In this document: positions 1-7,644 of the stretch, in pieces
How the letters are laid out: every line of letters begins with the position of its first letter
Numbering within the stretch: the stretch's first letter is position 1
Assembly: GCA_910588685.1 (NCBI GenBank)
Contig: CAJUPX010000029.1
Coordinates: 1-14,467, forward strand
DNA from: an uncultured Christensenellaceae bacterium
GTDB taxonomy: Bacteria > Bacillota > Clostridia > Christensenellales > Borkfalkiaceae
Length of the DNA stretch: 14,467 nucleotides
Direction: 5' to 3'
Position numbers and translations under genes: made by a program
The notes under the pieces: model-generated
Told to the model about the DNA's origin: nothing
The model's input: only the letters and a program-made list of their open reading frames with translations
Databases searched by the model: none

Positions 1-43
1 ACCCAAGCTCGTAGGCGTTGCAGGTACAAGAATATCGAGATAA

Positions 44-1267
44 TTATGCCCTTTTAATACATTCTTCCCTGCTCGAATATTCGTCGCCTACTTTTTTCAC
101 ACATCCCATTTCCGCAATTCGGAATATGCTATACTTTGTTTCGTCGTCCTCGTCCGTTTCGCAATAAACGCCGTAATATTCAACTTTGGTGTTTGCCGCC
201 ATTTCTTCTATCGTAGGTTTTACTTCACGTTCTGCTTCCGTATCAAACTCGGCTTTTTCTGATACGGTTTCCATAAATTCTTCTTCCGTTTCTACCGCCG
301 CATTATCGGCAACATTTTCTTTTGCCATAACGAACTTCGTTATCTTTTCCGCATCGGCTATTGCCGTGAAAAGCACGTTCGGATTTTCGGTTATCTTCGA
401 TTTCCAATGCTGTATGTATGCGCTATTGTTTTGGATATGGCTTTCATTTGCCGTAAGTTCCAAATCTTGCGCTATAAACATTGAAGCAATTTCCGCCCTT
501 AATTCTTCTATGGCATAATCAGGCGTTCCTTTCCCCCCGTTCAAGTTTCTATTAAGCCGTGATTTATGTCCCGTACTATGTCCGATTTCGTGCAATGTCG
601 TTGAGTAGAACTCTTGATTATCAAAAAACGCTTCCCTGTTCGGAACGTGTATCTCGTCCTTTTCGGGTAAATAAAACGCTTCCGTACCGCCGAAATAAAT
701 TCGGGCTTCGGTATCACTCCAAGTGCCGATAATTTTCTCCGCACGTTTACTGTAACCGCTCTCGTCCCGTTCAGCTTTAACTCGTTCGGGAATACCCTCG
801 ATAACATCGCCGTTAAAAACCCTGTAATATTTGCGGATAGGATATACGTTTTCGTCCATATATTCTTCCTGCTCGGCTCTCGTCATACCGTCTAACGTTC
901 GTCTGTCGAACGGCTTTTTCGTTTCCTTGTCCCGAAGTTCGTAGAACTCTATTGCAACGCCTGCTCCCTTCCCAAGACTTTCGCCTTCTTCGTTTCGCTT
1001 AAAACTCCAACCCTTATCTTCCATTTGGTTAAACGTAACCCAACGGTTGTCCGAATAACCTTTTTCCATTGTAGCCGCAGACAAAAATAGCCTGTTTATA
1101 CCTCTGTACGGTTTACCCGTTATGCCGGATTTAGGCGCACCGCCTAACCAACCCTGTTTCCAAAGACCTACACCTTTTTCAAGGTTTGCAAGTATTATGT
1201 CTACAAGCTGTTTTCTCTGCGGTGTAAGTTTATCGTAGATTTTATTGTTCGTTGCCGTTTCGCTCAA
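44..1267 (-). CDS. ArdC-family antirestriction protein with zincin metalloprotease domain
   Basis: Protein of 407 residues. The N-terminal part (about residues 10-155) matches the ArdC single-stranded-DNA-binding domain: a helix (YDKLTPQRKQLVDIILANLE), then the pattern GxPYRGIN and a WVTFNQ stretch. The second part (about 185-315) is the zincin-like peptidase of polyvalent proteins, with HEIGH at 226-230, TGHKSRL just after it, and EELRAEIASMF at about 254-264 supplying the likely third zinc ligand. ArdC proteins on plasmids and conjugative elements protect incoming DNA from host restriction. The last 90 residues are acidic and unassigned. The only workable start is TTG at 1267: a GAGGAGGT ribosome site lies 11 nt upstream and a stop codon blocks extension. 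The start lies inside the end of the 52-codon gene, which suggests coupled translation. Family call is strong; activity is inferred from motifs. Confidence 0.9.
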   Translation of the reverse strand: MSETATNNKIYDKLTPQRKQLVDIILANLEKGVGLWKQGWLGGAPKSGITGKPYRGINRLFLSAATMEKGYSDNRWVTFNQMEDKGWSFKRNEEGESLGKGAGVAIEFYELRDKETKKPFDRRTLDGMTRAEQEEYMDENVYPIRKYYRVFNGDVIEGIPERVKAERDESGYSKRAEKIIGTWSDTEARIYFGGTEAFYLPEKDEIHVPNREAFFDNQEFYSTTLHEIGHSTGHKSRLNRNLNGGKGTPDYAIEELRAEIASMFIAQDLELTANESHIQNNSAYIQHWKSKITENPNVLFTAIADAEKITKFVMAKENVADNAAVETEEEFMETVSEKAEFDTEAEREVKPTIEEMAANTKVEYYGVYCETDEDDETKYSIFRIAEMGCVKKVGDEYSSREECIKRA

Positions 1268-1400
1268 ATCGTAACTTTACCTCCTCTATGAGAATAGGCT
1301 GTTCGTCCCCGAAGTCGCTATCGTCCATATCAAGTATGTCAGCTATGTCATATCCAACAGGAATTACGATTTCGGGTACTGTGTGTTTTTTCTTTTTCAA
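1242..1400 (-). CDS. Small acidic hypothetical protein, TTG start
   Basis: Unrecognised protein of about 52 residues: a lysine-rich N-terminus (MKKKKHTVPEIVIP) followed by an acidic stretch (DILDMDDSDFGDEQ) and a charged tail. The frame is open back to a GTG at 1427, but an excellent ribosome site (AAAGGAGG) sits only 5 nt before the TTG at 1400, so TTG is chosen. The 3' end overlaps the ArdC start by 26 nt, so the two are probably co-translated. No domain, membrane segment or signal peptide is visible. It could be a small DNA-binding or modulator protein of the element, but nothing proves it. Confidence 0.65.
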   Translation of the reverse strand: MKKKKHTVPEIVIPVGYDIADILDMDDSDFGDEQPILIEEVKLRFERNGNEQ

Positions 1401-1427
1401 ATTGTCCTCCTTTATTTGTTCTAACAC

Positions 1428-1456
1428 TTGAAATTTTCTTGTTTTTCGTTTATAAT
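1428..1456 (+). promoter_or_regulatory. Sigma-A-type promoter of the DUF3791/DUF3990 cassette
   Basis: The -35 hexamer TTGAAA (1428-1433) and the -10 hexamer TATAAT (1451-1456) are separated by exactly 17 nt, 29 nt upstream of the first ATG of the cassette. Match is 5/6 and 6/6 to the vegetative consensus. It points away from the divergent 52-codon gene and gives the cassette transcription independent of the rest of the element. Confidence 0.75.
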
Positions 1457-1485
1457 AAGTTTAAGAAGTTTTTGGGCGGTATTTT

Positions 1486-1710
1486 ATGAGTAAAGAAATC
1501 AAAAACAGAATTGAATATACCGTTATGTGCATAGGGGAATTTTCAGAAAGATATTCCCTGTCTATTCACGCCGCCTATTCCTATCTTAAAAAGTATGGTG
1601 GCATTGCACTTATGAAAGATTGCTATGATGCTATGCACTTACAGTCAATAGATGATGCCGTTGACGACCTTGCCGCCGTTTGTTTACGAAACGGGGGTAA
1701 TATCGCATGA
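1486..1710 (+). CDS. DUF3791 domain protein
   Basis: Protein of 74 residues. The pattern IEYTVMCIGEFSERYSLS, then AYSYLKKYGG, then YDAMHLQSIDDAVDDL matches the small helical DUF3791 family, which is commonly encoded next to DUF3990 genes in Bacillota and Bacteroidota. Molecular role is unknown; position before a putative ADP-ribosyltransferase fits a regulator, partner or antitoxin, which is inference. It is the first gene after the promoter at 1428-1456; the ribosome site is a modest GGGCGGT ending 5 nt before the ATG. Its TGA overlaps the next ATG (ATGA at 1707-1710), so translation of the pair is likely coupled. It lies on the strand opposite to every other gene of the element. Confidence 0.85.
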   Translation: MSKEIKNRIEYTVMCIGEFSERYSLSIHAAYSYLKKYGGIALMKDCYDAMHLQSIDDAVDDLAAVCLRNGGNIA

Positions 1711-2219
1711 TTTTATATCACGGAACTAATATCGATATTGATAATATCGATATTGATAAATGCCAACCTTATAAGGATTTCGGCAAAGGCTTTTACACAA
1801 CAACCCTTTTTGACCAAGCCCAAGCTATGGCTATAAAAAAGAGCCGTATTTTCGGTGGAACGCCTTGCGTTATTACTTATGACGTTCCGGACAATATTCT
1901 CTTGCTTCCAAATTTAAAAATTAAAGTATTCGATAAAGCTACGCAAGAATGGGCAGTTTTCATAATTAATAATCGAAACCGTGATTTTAACGACCACACA
2001 AACTCTCTTTGCAATACCGATAATAAATATGAAGTAGTTTACGGACCTGTCGCTAACGATACTTTAACCACTCTTATTCAGCGTTATAAACGTGGCTATA
2101 TCGATGCTAATGTTCTGTTGAAAGAAATGGAATATGTAGCACCGAATAACCAATATTCGTTCCATACAAAAGCTGCCGTCGCACTTCTTAAAAAGGTTGG
2201 TGTGCAATGGATAAAGTAA
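1707..2219 (+). CDS. DUF3990 domain protein, ADP-ribosyltransferase-like fold
   Basis: Protein of 170 residues. The N-terminus LYHGTN and the later DFGKGFYTTTLFDQAQAMA are the DUF3990 signature; DUF3990 is, to my knowledge, placed with the ADP-ribosyltransferase superfamily, where the YHGT histidine and the GFYTT tyrosine would contact NAD. The third catalytic position cannot be assigned by eye. No signal peptide or membrane segment is seen, so it should act in the cytoplasm. By analogy with ADP-ribosylating toxins it may modify a host or phage target, with the two flanking small proteins as partners; that role is inference. It overlaps the upstream gene by 4 nt and the downstream gene by 13 nt. 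A 15-nt perfect tandem duplication after YHGT encodes NIDID twice. Confidence 0.85.
   Translation: MILYHGTNIDIDNIDIDKCQPYKDFGKGFYTTTLFDQAQAMAIKKSRIFGGTPCVITYDVPDNILLLPNLKIKVFDKATQEWAVFIINNRNRDFNDHTNSLCNTDNKYEVVYGPVANDTLTTLIQRYKRGYIDANVLLKEMEYVAPNNQYSFHTKAAVALLKKVGVQWIK
1728..1757 (+). repeat. Perfect 15-bp tandem duplication inside the DUF3990 gene
   Basis: Two identical adjacent 15-nt units (AATATCGATATTGAT) at 1728-1742 and 1743-1757. Each contains the palindrome ATATCGATAT and encodes NIDID in frame. It may be a recent slippage event, or a pair of operator-like palindromes just inside the gene; neither is shown. Confidence 0.8.
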
Positions 2220-2437
2220 AATTTTTAACAGAGCTTAATATTCAGGATATTATCGGCTTTATTGTTGAAGATACAGGTATCGAATACGATTTAGCAATGG
2301 ATGAATTTTATAACTCTATTACGTTTAAAAAACTTACAGAGCAAGGAACAGGGCTTTACCGTGATAGCGCCGCCTATGTCTATGAACTCTACAAAAACGA
2401 AAAGAAAAACGGAAAACTCATACAAGTTGAACAGTAA
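2207..2437 (+). CDS. Small acidic protein, third gene of the DUF3990 cassette
   Basis: Protein of 76 residues with a pattern (DEFYNSITFKKLTEQGTG, then LYRDSAAYVYELY) that I associate with small proteins encoded beside DUF3990 genes. I do not assign a family number with certainty. It is helical and acidic, with no membrane segment. Its ATG lies 13 nt before the end of the DUF3990 frame, with a weak AAAGG ribosome site about 10 nt upstream, so translation is probably coupled. A strong terminator follows 4 nt after the stop, closing the three-gene unit. An antitoxin or cofactor role is plausible but unproven. Confidence 0.75.
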   Translation: MDKVKFLTELNIQDIIGFIVEDTGIEYDLAMDEFYNSITFKKLTEQGTGLYRDSAAYVYELYKNEKKNGKLIQVEQ

Positions 2438-2441
2438 TTTT

Positions 2442-2480
2442 CTCGGCTACGGCTAACAACCGTAGCCGAGTTTCTTTTTT
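2442..2480 (+). terminator. Rho-independent terminator of the DUF3990 cassette
   Basis: Perfect 11-bp stem (CTCGGCTACGG 2442-2452 pairing with 2460-2470), 7-nt loop, then a T-rich tract TTTCTTTTTT. On the opposite strand the stem is followed by AAAATTACTG, not a T run, so it works mainly for the plus-strand cassette. It abuts the stop codon of the giant minus-strand gene. Confidence 0.92.
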
Positions 2481-5400
2481 ATTTTCCGCCTTTATCGCTA
2501 CCGTTGCCGTTACCGCTCGGCTTATTATTGCTTGCTTTGGGCGGTGTATAAACGGGCGTTCCTTTTACCGCCTTTATTGCCGTATGTTCGTAATAACTCT
2601 GCGGTTTATCTGCACGGAATAATCCGCTCGTTGCGTTGATGCGAAGCATCTGGTCAATATCGTGATTACACCAAAACGCAAGATAATTCATAAGGCTCAT
2701 ATCGCTGTTTGAATGATTATTTTGCAAATCTCTGCCGTTATACAGTTGTCTGATTTTTTCTCCGTTTTTCGATGCGAACGCTTTATCAAGAACTTCCCTG
2801 TCGTCTAATAACGAAAGCCCCTCTACGCCCGTTCCTGCGCCTTTCCACTCCGTACGCTTTTCGAGCTTACTTTCGAGAATTGCTTTCATTTCGGGCGTAT
2901 CAAAACTTTTAAGTTCGGTATTGCCGTAATCGTCGCCCGTCATTGCGATAAAGTGTCCGCCCTGATAATATTCCATATCCCCGTCTTTACTGAACGCTCT
3001 TAAATCTGCGCCTTTTGTAATCCCGAAGAAATGCAAGCCCTTTCCGCTTACCGATTTTTCGCAGTATGTTCCGTCGCAGTTGTCAAATACTTTTTTAGCA
3101 AGTGGCGAAAAATCTCCGTTCTTTTCAATGCAACCGTCAAGGTCAATACAAGCTATATTGTCCTTGCCGTCAAGCGCATAGGCAAGCGCAACGCCACCGT
3201 TCTCTTTTGCATACTTGCAAGCTGTATCGAAGTCCGTCCACGTTTCGGGGTTATTGCTCTCCGCAAACTTACCCGTATGGGTGTCGATAAGGAATTTATC
3301 AAGTCTGCCCGTTTCCATATTTTCTCTTGTACGCACGATAACCCAATTCGGTTTATTACGCATAACTTCGGGAACGTTCTTACGAAGCCGTGCTTCCACC
3401 TTTTCAAACTGCTTTTTCGCTTCTTCGCTCGGTTGACGGTATTTGCTTTCGTAGTCCTCGTCCGTCTTACCCTTTAACGCTTCGATAAACTGTTCTGCCG
3501 TAAGGTCGATTTGTTCGCCGTCCGCGCCGCCTTTCAAATGAATTTCAAAATCTTCGGGAATACGCAAATATACCTCACCGTTTGCTTTTTCTTTATACAT
3601 ACCGTGTGGTAAGTAATAAGCCTTCCCCTCGTATTCGCCCTTAGGCATTTTGTAAAGCGCAACATTATCGTATTCAATGATAAATGCCTTTTCGCTGAAC
3701 GGTACATTAAACCATTTCTTATCGCCCTCGTCGCCGTCCTGCTCACGATAATCGTCCAATGCGGTAGGCTCACGTTCATAATCTTCGGCGTTTGTGCCGC
3801 TGACCATATCGCTGAGATATTCTGCCGTAATCTCTTTCTTTTCTTCACCCTTCTTTAACGTGAATTTGAAGTTATCGCCTACACTCACGTTAATTCGCCC
3901 GTTTTCGCTTTCCTTATCTTCTTCGATTACGGAGTTAGGGACATAATAACCGTAGCCCTTGTATTTTTCGTTATTTGTGGGCATGGCGATAAATGTAGTT
4001 TTATCATATGTACCGATAATCGCTTCTCTCGGAAGGTTTATTTTTACCTTATTGAAATTACTCTCGTAATCTTTATTTGATGTACCCCCGACAAGCTCTT
4101 TAAACTCCTGCGGCGTAAACTCTCTTACATCGCCGTTACGGTTTTTTATAATAACCGTATCGTCAGCTTCAAATAAAAGTTTGTAGCACAGTTCTCTGCC
4201 GTCGCTCTGCATATCTACAAGCTGTCTGCTTTCTTTGATGCGGTTGTTGAATAAATAATAGGAATATTCCTGCAATTCCTTATTTGTTGTGGGCATACGG
4301 AAATGAGAACTTCTATCGTACCTTTTTATAAGTGCATTTTTGGATACGTTAATTTCAACCCATTTACTGTTGTCCTGTCTTGCCGCATTGCCGTAATGCT
4401 CGCCCCTATACTGTTCTGCCGCTTCCACTGTGGGGAAATCGTATGTTCCCTGTCCCCATGTTCCGTCGCTTGTGTCATAGCGTGCCGCAACAACAAAATC
4501 GTTCTTCCTCTGAATAATTGCAATATTTCTGTCGTCCCTGTCTTTAATGATGCTCAAAACTTTATAGCCCTGCGGCGTTTCGGTTAAATACTTGTCTTTA
4601 TCTTCCATTTCATTCTCCTCGATTTTTTTATTGTTTTCTATATTAAATTTTTCACTTAAAGTTTTCATTTCTTCCAGCGTTATACGGACAAGTTGCGTAG
4701 GCAAGAATAGAACTTCAAGATTTTTCCATCTGCTATTCAATTCTTGTCGAGTTTTTAATTTGTCCTGAAAAACAGGTTCAATAACGCCGTCGTCCCCCAT
4801 AGTAAACGCTTGATAATATTCAAGTCCGTTTTCGTCTTTCAAACGGTCAAACGAATAATAAATTTTGGGTTTTTCACTATCGGCAAGAGCGTTATCTACC
4901 GTAGTAAGAAACTCTCTTATTTCCTTATCTTCTTCGTTGAACTTCTCGTTGTAAATTTGCAATTCATTTTCTGTTGGAACATAAATCTTCCCATTTTCTT
5001 TGCAAATAAACAAATCGCATTTTGAGTTGCCCGATGCACTATAAAAATCTTCTCTGTCGTAGTCATACTCTGAATAGGGAATATTGCTTTTTGCAATTCC
5101 GAGTCCACTATCGCTTGAAAGATACGGTGTCATTTCTTTTAAGCTCATTGCTTTTTCTTTATCGTTGAACTCTCTGTATGGAACAAAACGATAACCGCCG
5201 TATTCAAATTCTCCCAATTTAAGCCTCCTTAAAATGTTATTACTCATACCCAATAGTTCTGGGGGTTGCTTTTCTATAAATTGATATTCAGGATAAAGCC
5301 AATCCGCCGTTTGTTCAACGGTAGCCGCCAAAGCTATATCACTGCTGTAATTGCCGTCAAAATACTCCAATACCCCTGTTTCTCTATTCAGAATATAGGC

Positions 5401-7644
5401 ATTGTAAGCCGGTTTTTTATCTTCGCCTATTTGTAAAACTACACTGTAATAAACCTGCTTGTCCGCACGGGTTATACTGTCAAAGTTAAATGCCTGATTA
5501 GCCGTCCTTTCCATAGTCTTTTCCATTTTTCTTATTCGGTCTGTAAACAAATCTATTAAGCCCTGATGCGTGTTCGTATTAAGCCTTCCGCTCTCTATTG
5601 CACTTTCAGATATGGGAATTGTTTTTGCCCACTCTTTGTTTTGTTTACTATAACGCCCGTCCCATTCGTGTTCTTGTATGACAGTAGCGAGAACATACTT
5701 TATCCTATCTATTCCGTGCTTCTCAATAAGCTCGTTTTCAAAGCCTTTATTTAAGGTATTATCGTGGTAATTTTCGTTAATTGCCCCCGATATATCCTTT
5801 AAACACTCAACACTTGCCCTATGTGAAGTATTAAACAAATCCAACTCGCCGTGTTCCATTGCATACTCGGAAGATTTTAAATAAACAGGTAAAAAATTCC
5901 GTGTGCTACTTTCTTTTGTAACTTCCGTTACCTTTGTCGTTTGATTCTCCGACAGTATTATTTCTTTCACACATTTCTGCATTTCTTCGTTTTTCAGCCG
6001 CCGCATTAACGCTCTCGGAATATCGCTTTCAATCCAACCGTACTCTTTAAGTTTTTCTGTCCAAATACGCTTTGAATAGTCCGTTAAAAACATCTGCGTA
6101 TAAGCTATTAATTCTTTGCTATCAGGTGTTCCTTTGTCTGCGAGATAACTTTCCAAATCATATCTTTCTTCAAAATTTTGATTTATAAAATTTTCAAGAT
6201 TTGAACTTTCTACATAGTCCATTTCGCCCGATGTTACAATAGCGGCGGCATCTGCGAATTCGTGTTTTGCCGCAAAGTACGCAACCGATTTTTCGTGTTC
6301 GCAAAACCTTTTCCATATAGGTTTTTCTATGCCGTATAATCCGTGTTCGTCGTCCAAATCCTCGTATTTTGCTATCTCGGTTTCGGTGTCGTTAGAGTTC
6401 AGCTTGTAAACTTGCAAACCCATACCCCAAAGCCTTAATGCCGTTTGGCGTTTTAATGGCAACATACCGTCCCATGTGTATCCGTATTCGTGCATATCGC
6501 CGCTGGACACATCATAATCAGGCAATACAATTACAGATATTTCTGCTGCTTTATCTTCTTTATCTATCATTTCAACCTCCGTTACCGCTTTTGAATATGT
6601 GGGTAATGCTCTATAATACCCGTCGTCAATATCCGAACTTTCGTCGTCTGTAATAACCTCCTCTTGCTTATCAAGATTAAGCTCGGTATTAAGTTGCGTT
6701 TGTTCAGATATAAGTTCCTGCAAATGCTCTGTATGTTCGAACGGTTTTTCCACCTGTTCTTTTGCTATCGCCAAATCATCGTTTAATTGCTTTAATCTGT
6801 TTTTCAAGCGTTCTTCACGTTTCGGGAAGTCCTCGATAAAGTTATCCAATCTCGTCAAATTTCCGCTTGCGCTGTCGCTTATTCCTATGACGTACTGTCC
6901 CTCGCCCGTAAGTGTAATTTCACGTTCGTTTGTCAGCGCACTCATAGGGTTTATACTGATTTTGAAGCCACAATACTCTGCAACAACCGTTTCGGGTTTA
7001 CTTGCATATAAGGCTTCCGTAAGAGCTTTCCCACCCTCTTTCCTGTCCGTATAAACCGTACCTTGTACGCTTATTGAAAACGCTTCGGGGTCTGCGTAGT
7101 TTGTCGGTATAAGTTCCTTATCACGTTGCACTCGTTCGATTAACAATTCTTGTCTTTTAATATCTTCGGGATAGTCCTTGCGGATTTTGTCTTGCAAGCT
7201 GTAAAGGTTTTTCTTGTACTGTCCTTCCAATACCCTTAACCTTGCAATTTCCGCATCTACTTCCATTTTGCGTTTTATTTTCGGATTAGCGGCGGTAATA
7301 GCTTTTATCTCGGCATAAGTCAATGTCGTTTCGTCTATATCTTCCGCTTCTCTTACCGTCAAATCGCCCCTGTCTATTTGCGCTATAAACCGTTGCTTGT
7401 TCTCCAAAATCTGATAAGAATAGCTGTCGAATGTGCGCTCAGTTACATAAGTAAATATCTTTACCTTATCGTTAGTATTGCCCTGACGGATTATGCGCCC
7501 TTCACGTTGTGCCAAATCGCTCGGTCTGTACGGTGTATCCAAGTGATGCAACGCCACAAGTCGTTTTTGCACGTTAGTTCCTGCACCGCACTTTTCCGTA
7601 CTGCCGATTAAAACTCTTATCTTACCTGCGTTTACGCTATCGAA
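2479..7644 (-). CDS. 5'-truncated polyvalent protein: Snf2-type helicase C lobe, YodL-like, DUF3849, triplicated module, primase-polymerase
   Basis: Residues are numbered from TTG 7734, where the open frame begins without a ribosome site; recognisable homology starts at residue 31 (7644). Order: helicase C lobe 31-125, with VLIGSTEKCGAGTNVQ and motif VI QREGRIIRQGN at 76-86; coiled coils about 150-213 and 300-355; YodL-like domain 416-476 (GLYGIEKPIW); DUF3849 612-705; unassigned segments to 1045; three tandem modules 1124-1430; archaeo-eukaryotic-type primase-polymerase 1462-1612 resembling NrS-1 polymerase, with IDLDGCI (D1531, D1533), SGKGLH (H1568) and GGHFIAMTG; helical C-terminal domain 1645-1712. 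Family members carry a DEAD/Snf2 ATPase half, often with a methyltransferase, before this point; that half is absent, so helicase activity is not expected. The remaining 1,700 codons contain no stop, so parts may still be expressed from internal starts at 6570 and 4608. Confidence 0.85.
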   Translation of the reverse strand, partial: FDSVNAGKIRVLIGSTEKCGAGTNVQKRLVALHHLDTPYRPSDLAQREGRIIRQGNTNDKVKIFTYVTERTFDSYSYQILENKQRFIAQIDRGDLTVREAEDIDETTLTYAEIKAITAANPKIKRKMEVDAEIARLRVLEGQYKKNLYSLQDKIRKDYPEDIKRQELLIERVQRDKELIPTNYADPEAFSISVQGTVYTDRKEGGKALTEALYASKPETVVAEYCGFKISINPMSALTNEREITLTGEGQYVIGISDSASGNLTRLDNFIEDFPKREERLKNRLKQLNDDLAIAKEQVEKPFEHTEHLQELISEQTQLNTELNLDKQEEVITDDESSDIDDGYYRALPTYSKAVTEVEMIDKEDKAAEISVIVLPDYDVSSGDMHEYGYTWDGMLPLKRQTALRLWGMGLQVYKLNSNDTETEIAKYEDLDDEHGLYGIEKPIWKRFCEHEKSVAYFAAKHEFADAAAIVTSGEMDYVESSNLENFINQNFEERYDLESYLADKGTPDSKELIAYTQMFLTDYSKRIWTEKLKEYGWIESDIPRALMRRLKNEEMQKCVKEIILSENQTTKVTEVTKESSTRNFLPVYLKSSEYAMEHGELDLFNTSHRASVECLKDISGAINENYHDNTLNKGFENELIEKHGIDRIKYVLATVIQEHEWDGRYSKQNKEWAKTIPISESAIESGRLNTNTHQGLIDLFTDRIRKMEKTMERTANQAFNFDSITRADKQVYYSVVLQIGEDKKPAYNAYILNRETGVLEYFDGNYSSDIALAATVEQTADWLYPEYQFIEKQPPELLGMSNNILRRLKLGEFEYGGYRFVPYREFNDKEKAMSLKEMTPYLSSDSGLGIAKSNIPYSEYDYDREDFYSASGNSKCDLFICKENGKIYVPTENELQIYNEKFNEEDKEIREFLTTVDNALADSEKPKIYYSFDRLKDENGLEYYQAFTMGDDGVIEPVFQDKLKTRQELNSRWKNLEVLFLPTQLVRITLEEMKTLSEKFNIENNKKIEENEMEDKDKYLTETPQGYKVLSIIKDRDDRNIAIIQRKNDFVVAARYDTSDGTWGQGTYDFPTVEAAEQYRGEHYGNAARQDNSKWVEINVSKNALIKRYDRSSHFRMPTTNKELQEYSYYLFNNRIKESRQLVDMQSDGRELCYKLLFEADDTVIIKNRNGDVREFTPQEFKELVGGTSNKDYESNFNKVKINLPREAIIGTYDKTTFIAMPTNNEKYKGYGYYVPNSVIEEDKESENGRINVSVGDNFKFTLKKGEEKKEITAEYLSDMVSGTNAEDYEREPTALDDYREQDGDEGDKKWFNVPFSEKAFIIEYDNVALYKMPKGEYEGKAYYLPHGMYKEKANGEVYLRIPEDFEIHLKGGADGEQIDLTAEQFIEALKGKTDEDYESKYRQPSEEAKKQFEKVEARLRKNVPEVMRNKPNWVIVRTRENMETGRLDKFLIDTHTGKFAESNNPETWTDFDTACKYAKENGGVALAYALDGKDNIACIDLDGCIEKNGDFSPLAKKVFDNCDGTYCEKSVSGKGLHFFGITKGADLRAFSKDGDMEYYQGGHFIAMTGDDYGNTELKSFDTPEMKAILESKLEKRTEWKGAGTGVEGLSLLDDREVLDKAFASKNGEKIRQLYNGRDLQNNHSNSDMSLMNYLAFWCNHDIDQMLRINATSGLFRADKPQSYYEHTAIKAVKGTPVYTPPKASNNKPSGNGNGSDKGGK
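3445..4365 (-). repeat. Three diverged tandem protein modules of about 92-102 residues
   Basis: Within the giant protein, residues 1124-1225, 1226-1321 and 1339-1430 repeat one plan: an amphipathic start (INVSKNALIKRYD, INLPREAIIGTYD, VPFSEKAFIIEYD), then RMP, AMP or KMP followed by a YYLF, YYVP or YYLP strand, a beta-rich middle, an ITAEYL or LTAEQF helix, and a final G-T-x-x-x-DYE. DNA coordinates are 4060-4365, 3772-4059 and 3445-3720. The copies are diverged, so the duplication is old. I do not know a named domain for it. It lies directly before the primase-polymerase domain. Confidence 0.8.
4608..4622 (-). promoter_or_regulatory. Internal ribosome binding site before Met1043 of the giant frame
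   Basis: The minus strand reads GAGGAGAATGAA followed by ATG at 4608, an SD-like GAGGAG with a 6-nt gap, in frame. It would start a 709-residue protein made of the triplicated module plus the primase-polymerase. GAG GAG also encodes two glutamates of a linker, so chance is possible. Confidence 0.45.
6568..6580 (-). promoter_or_regulatory. Internal ribosome binding site before Met389 of the giant frame
   Basis: The minus strand reads GGAGGTTGAA followed by ATG at 6570: a full GGAGG core with 5-nt spacing, in frame. It lies at a domain boundary, after the coiled coil that follows the helicase lobe and just before the YodL-like domain. It could rescue translation of the downstream 1,363 residues after loss of the gene's own start. 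Confidence 0.5.

Noticed and set aside
1..43. Start of a further gene downstream of ArdC
   Set aside because: Too short to judge; no ribosome site with a start codon and no terminator can be seen.
541..807. 88-residue minus-strand frame inside ArdC
   Set aside because: Shadow of the ArdC gene in another frame, with no family resemblance and no ribosome site.
1401..1427. GTG 1427 as the start of the small acidic gene
   Set aside because: The AAAGGAGG ribosome site lies downstream of it, inside the extension, correctly spaced for TTG 1400.
2442..2470. Cassette hairpin as a bidirectional terminator for the giant minus-strand gene
   Set aside because: On the minus strand the stem is followed by A-rich, not U-rich, sequence.
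3031..3848. Several overlapping frames of 60-148 codons on both strands over the primase region
   Set aside because: They are low-complexity shadows of the well-supported giant frame.
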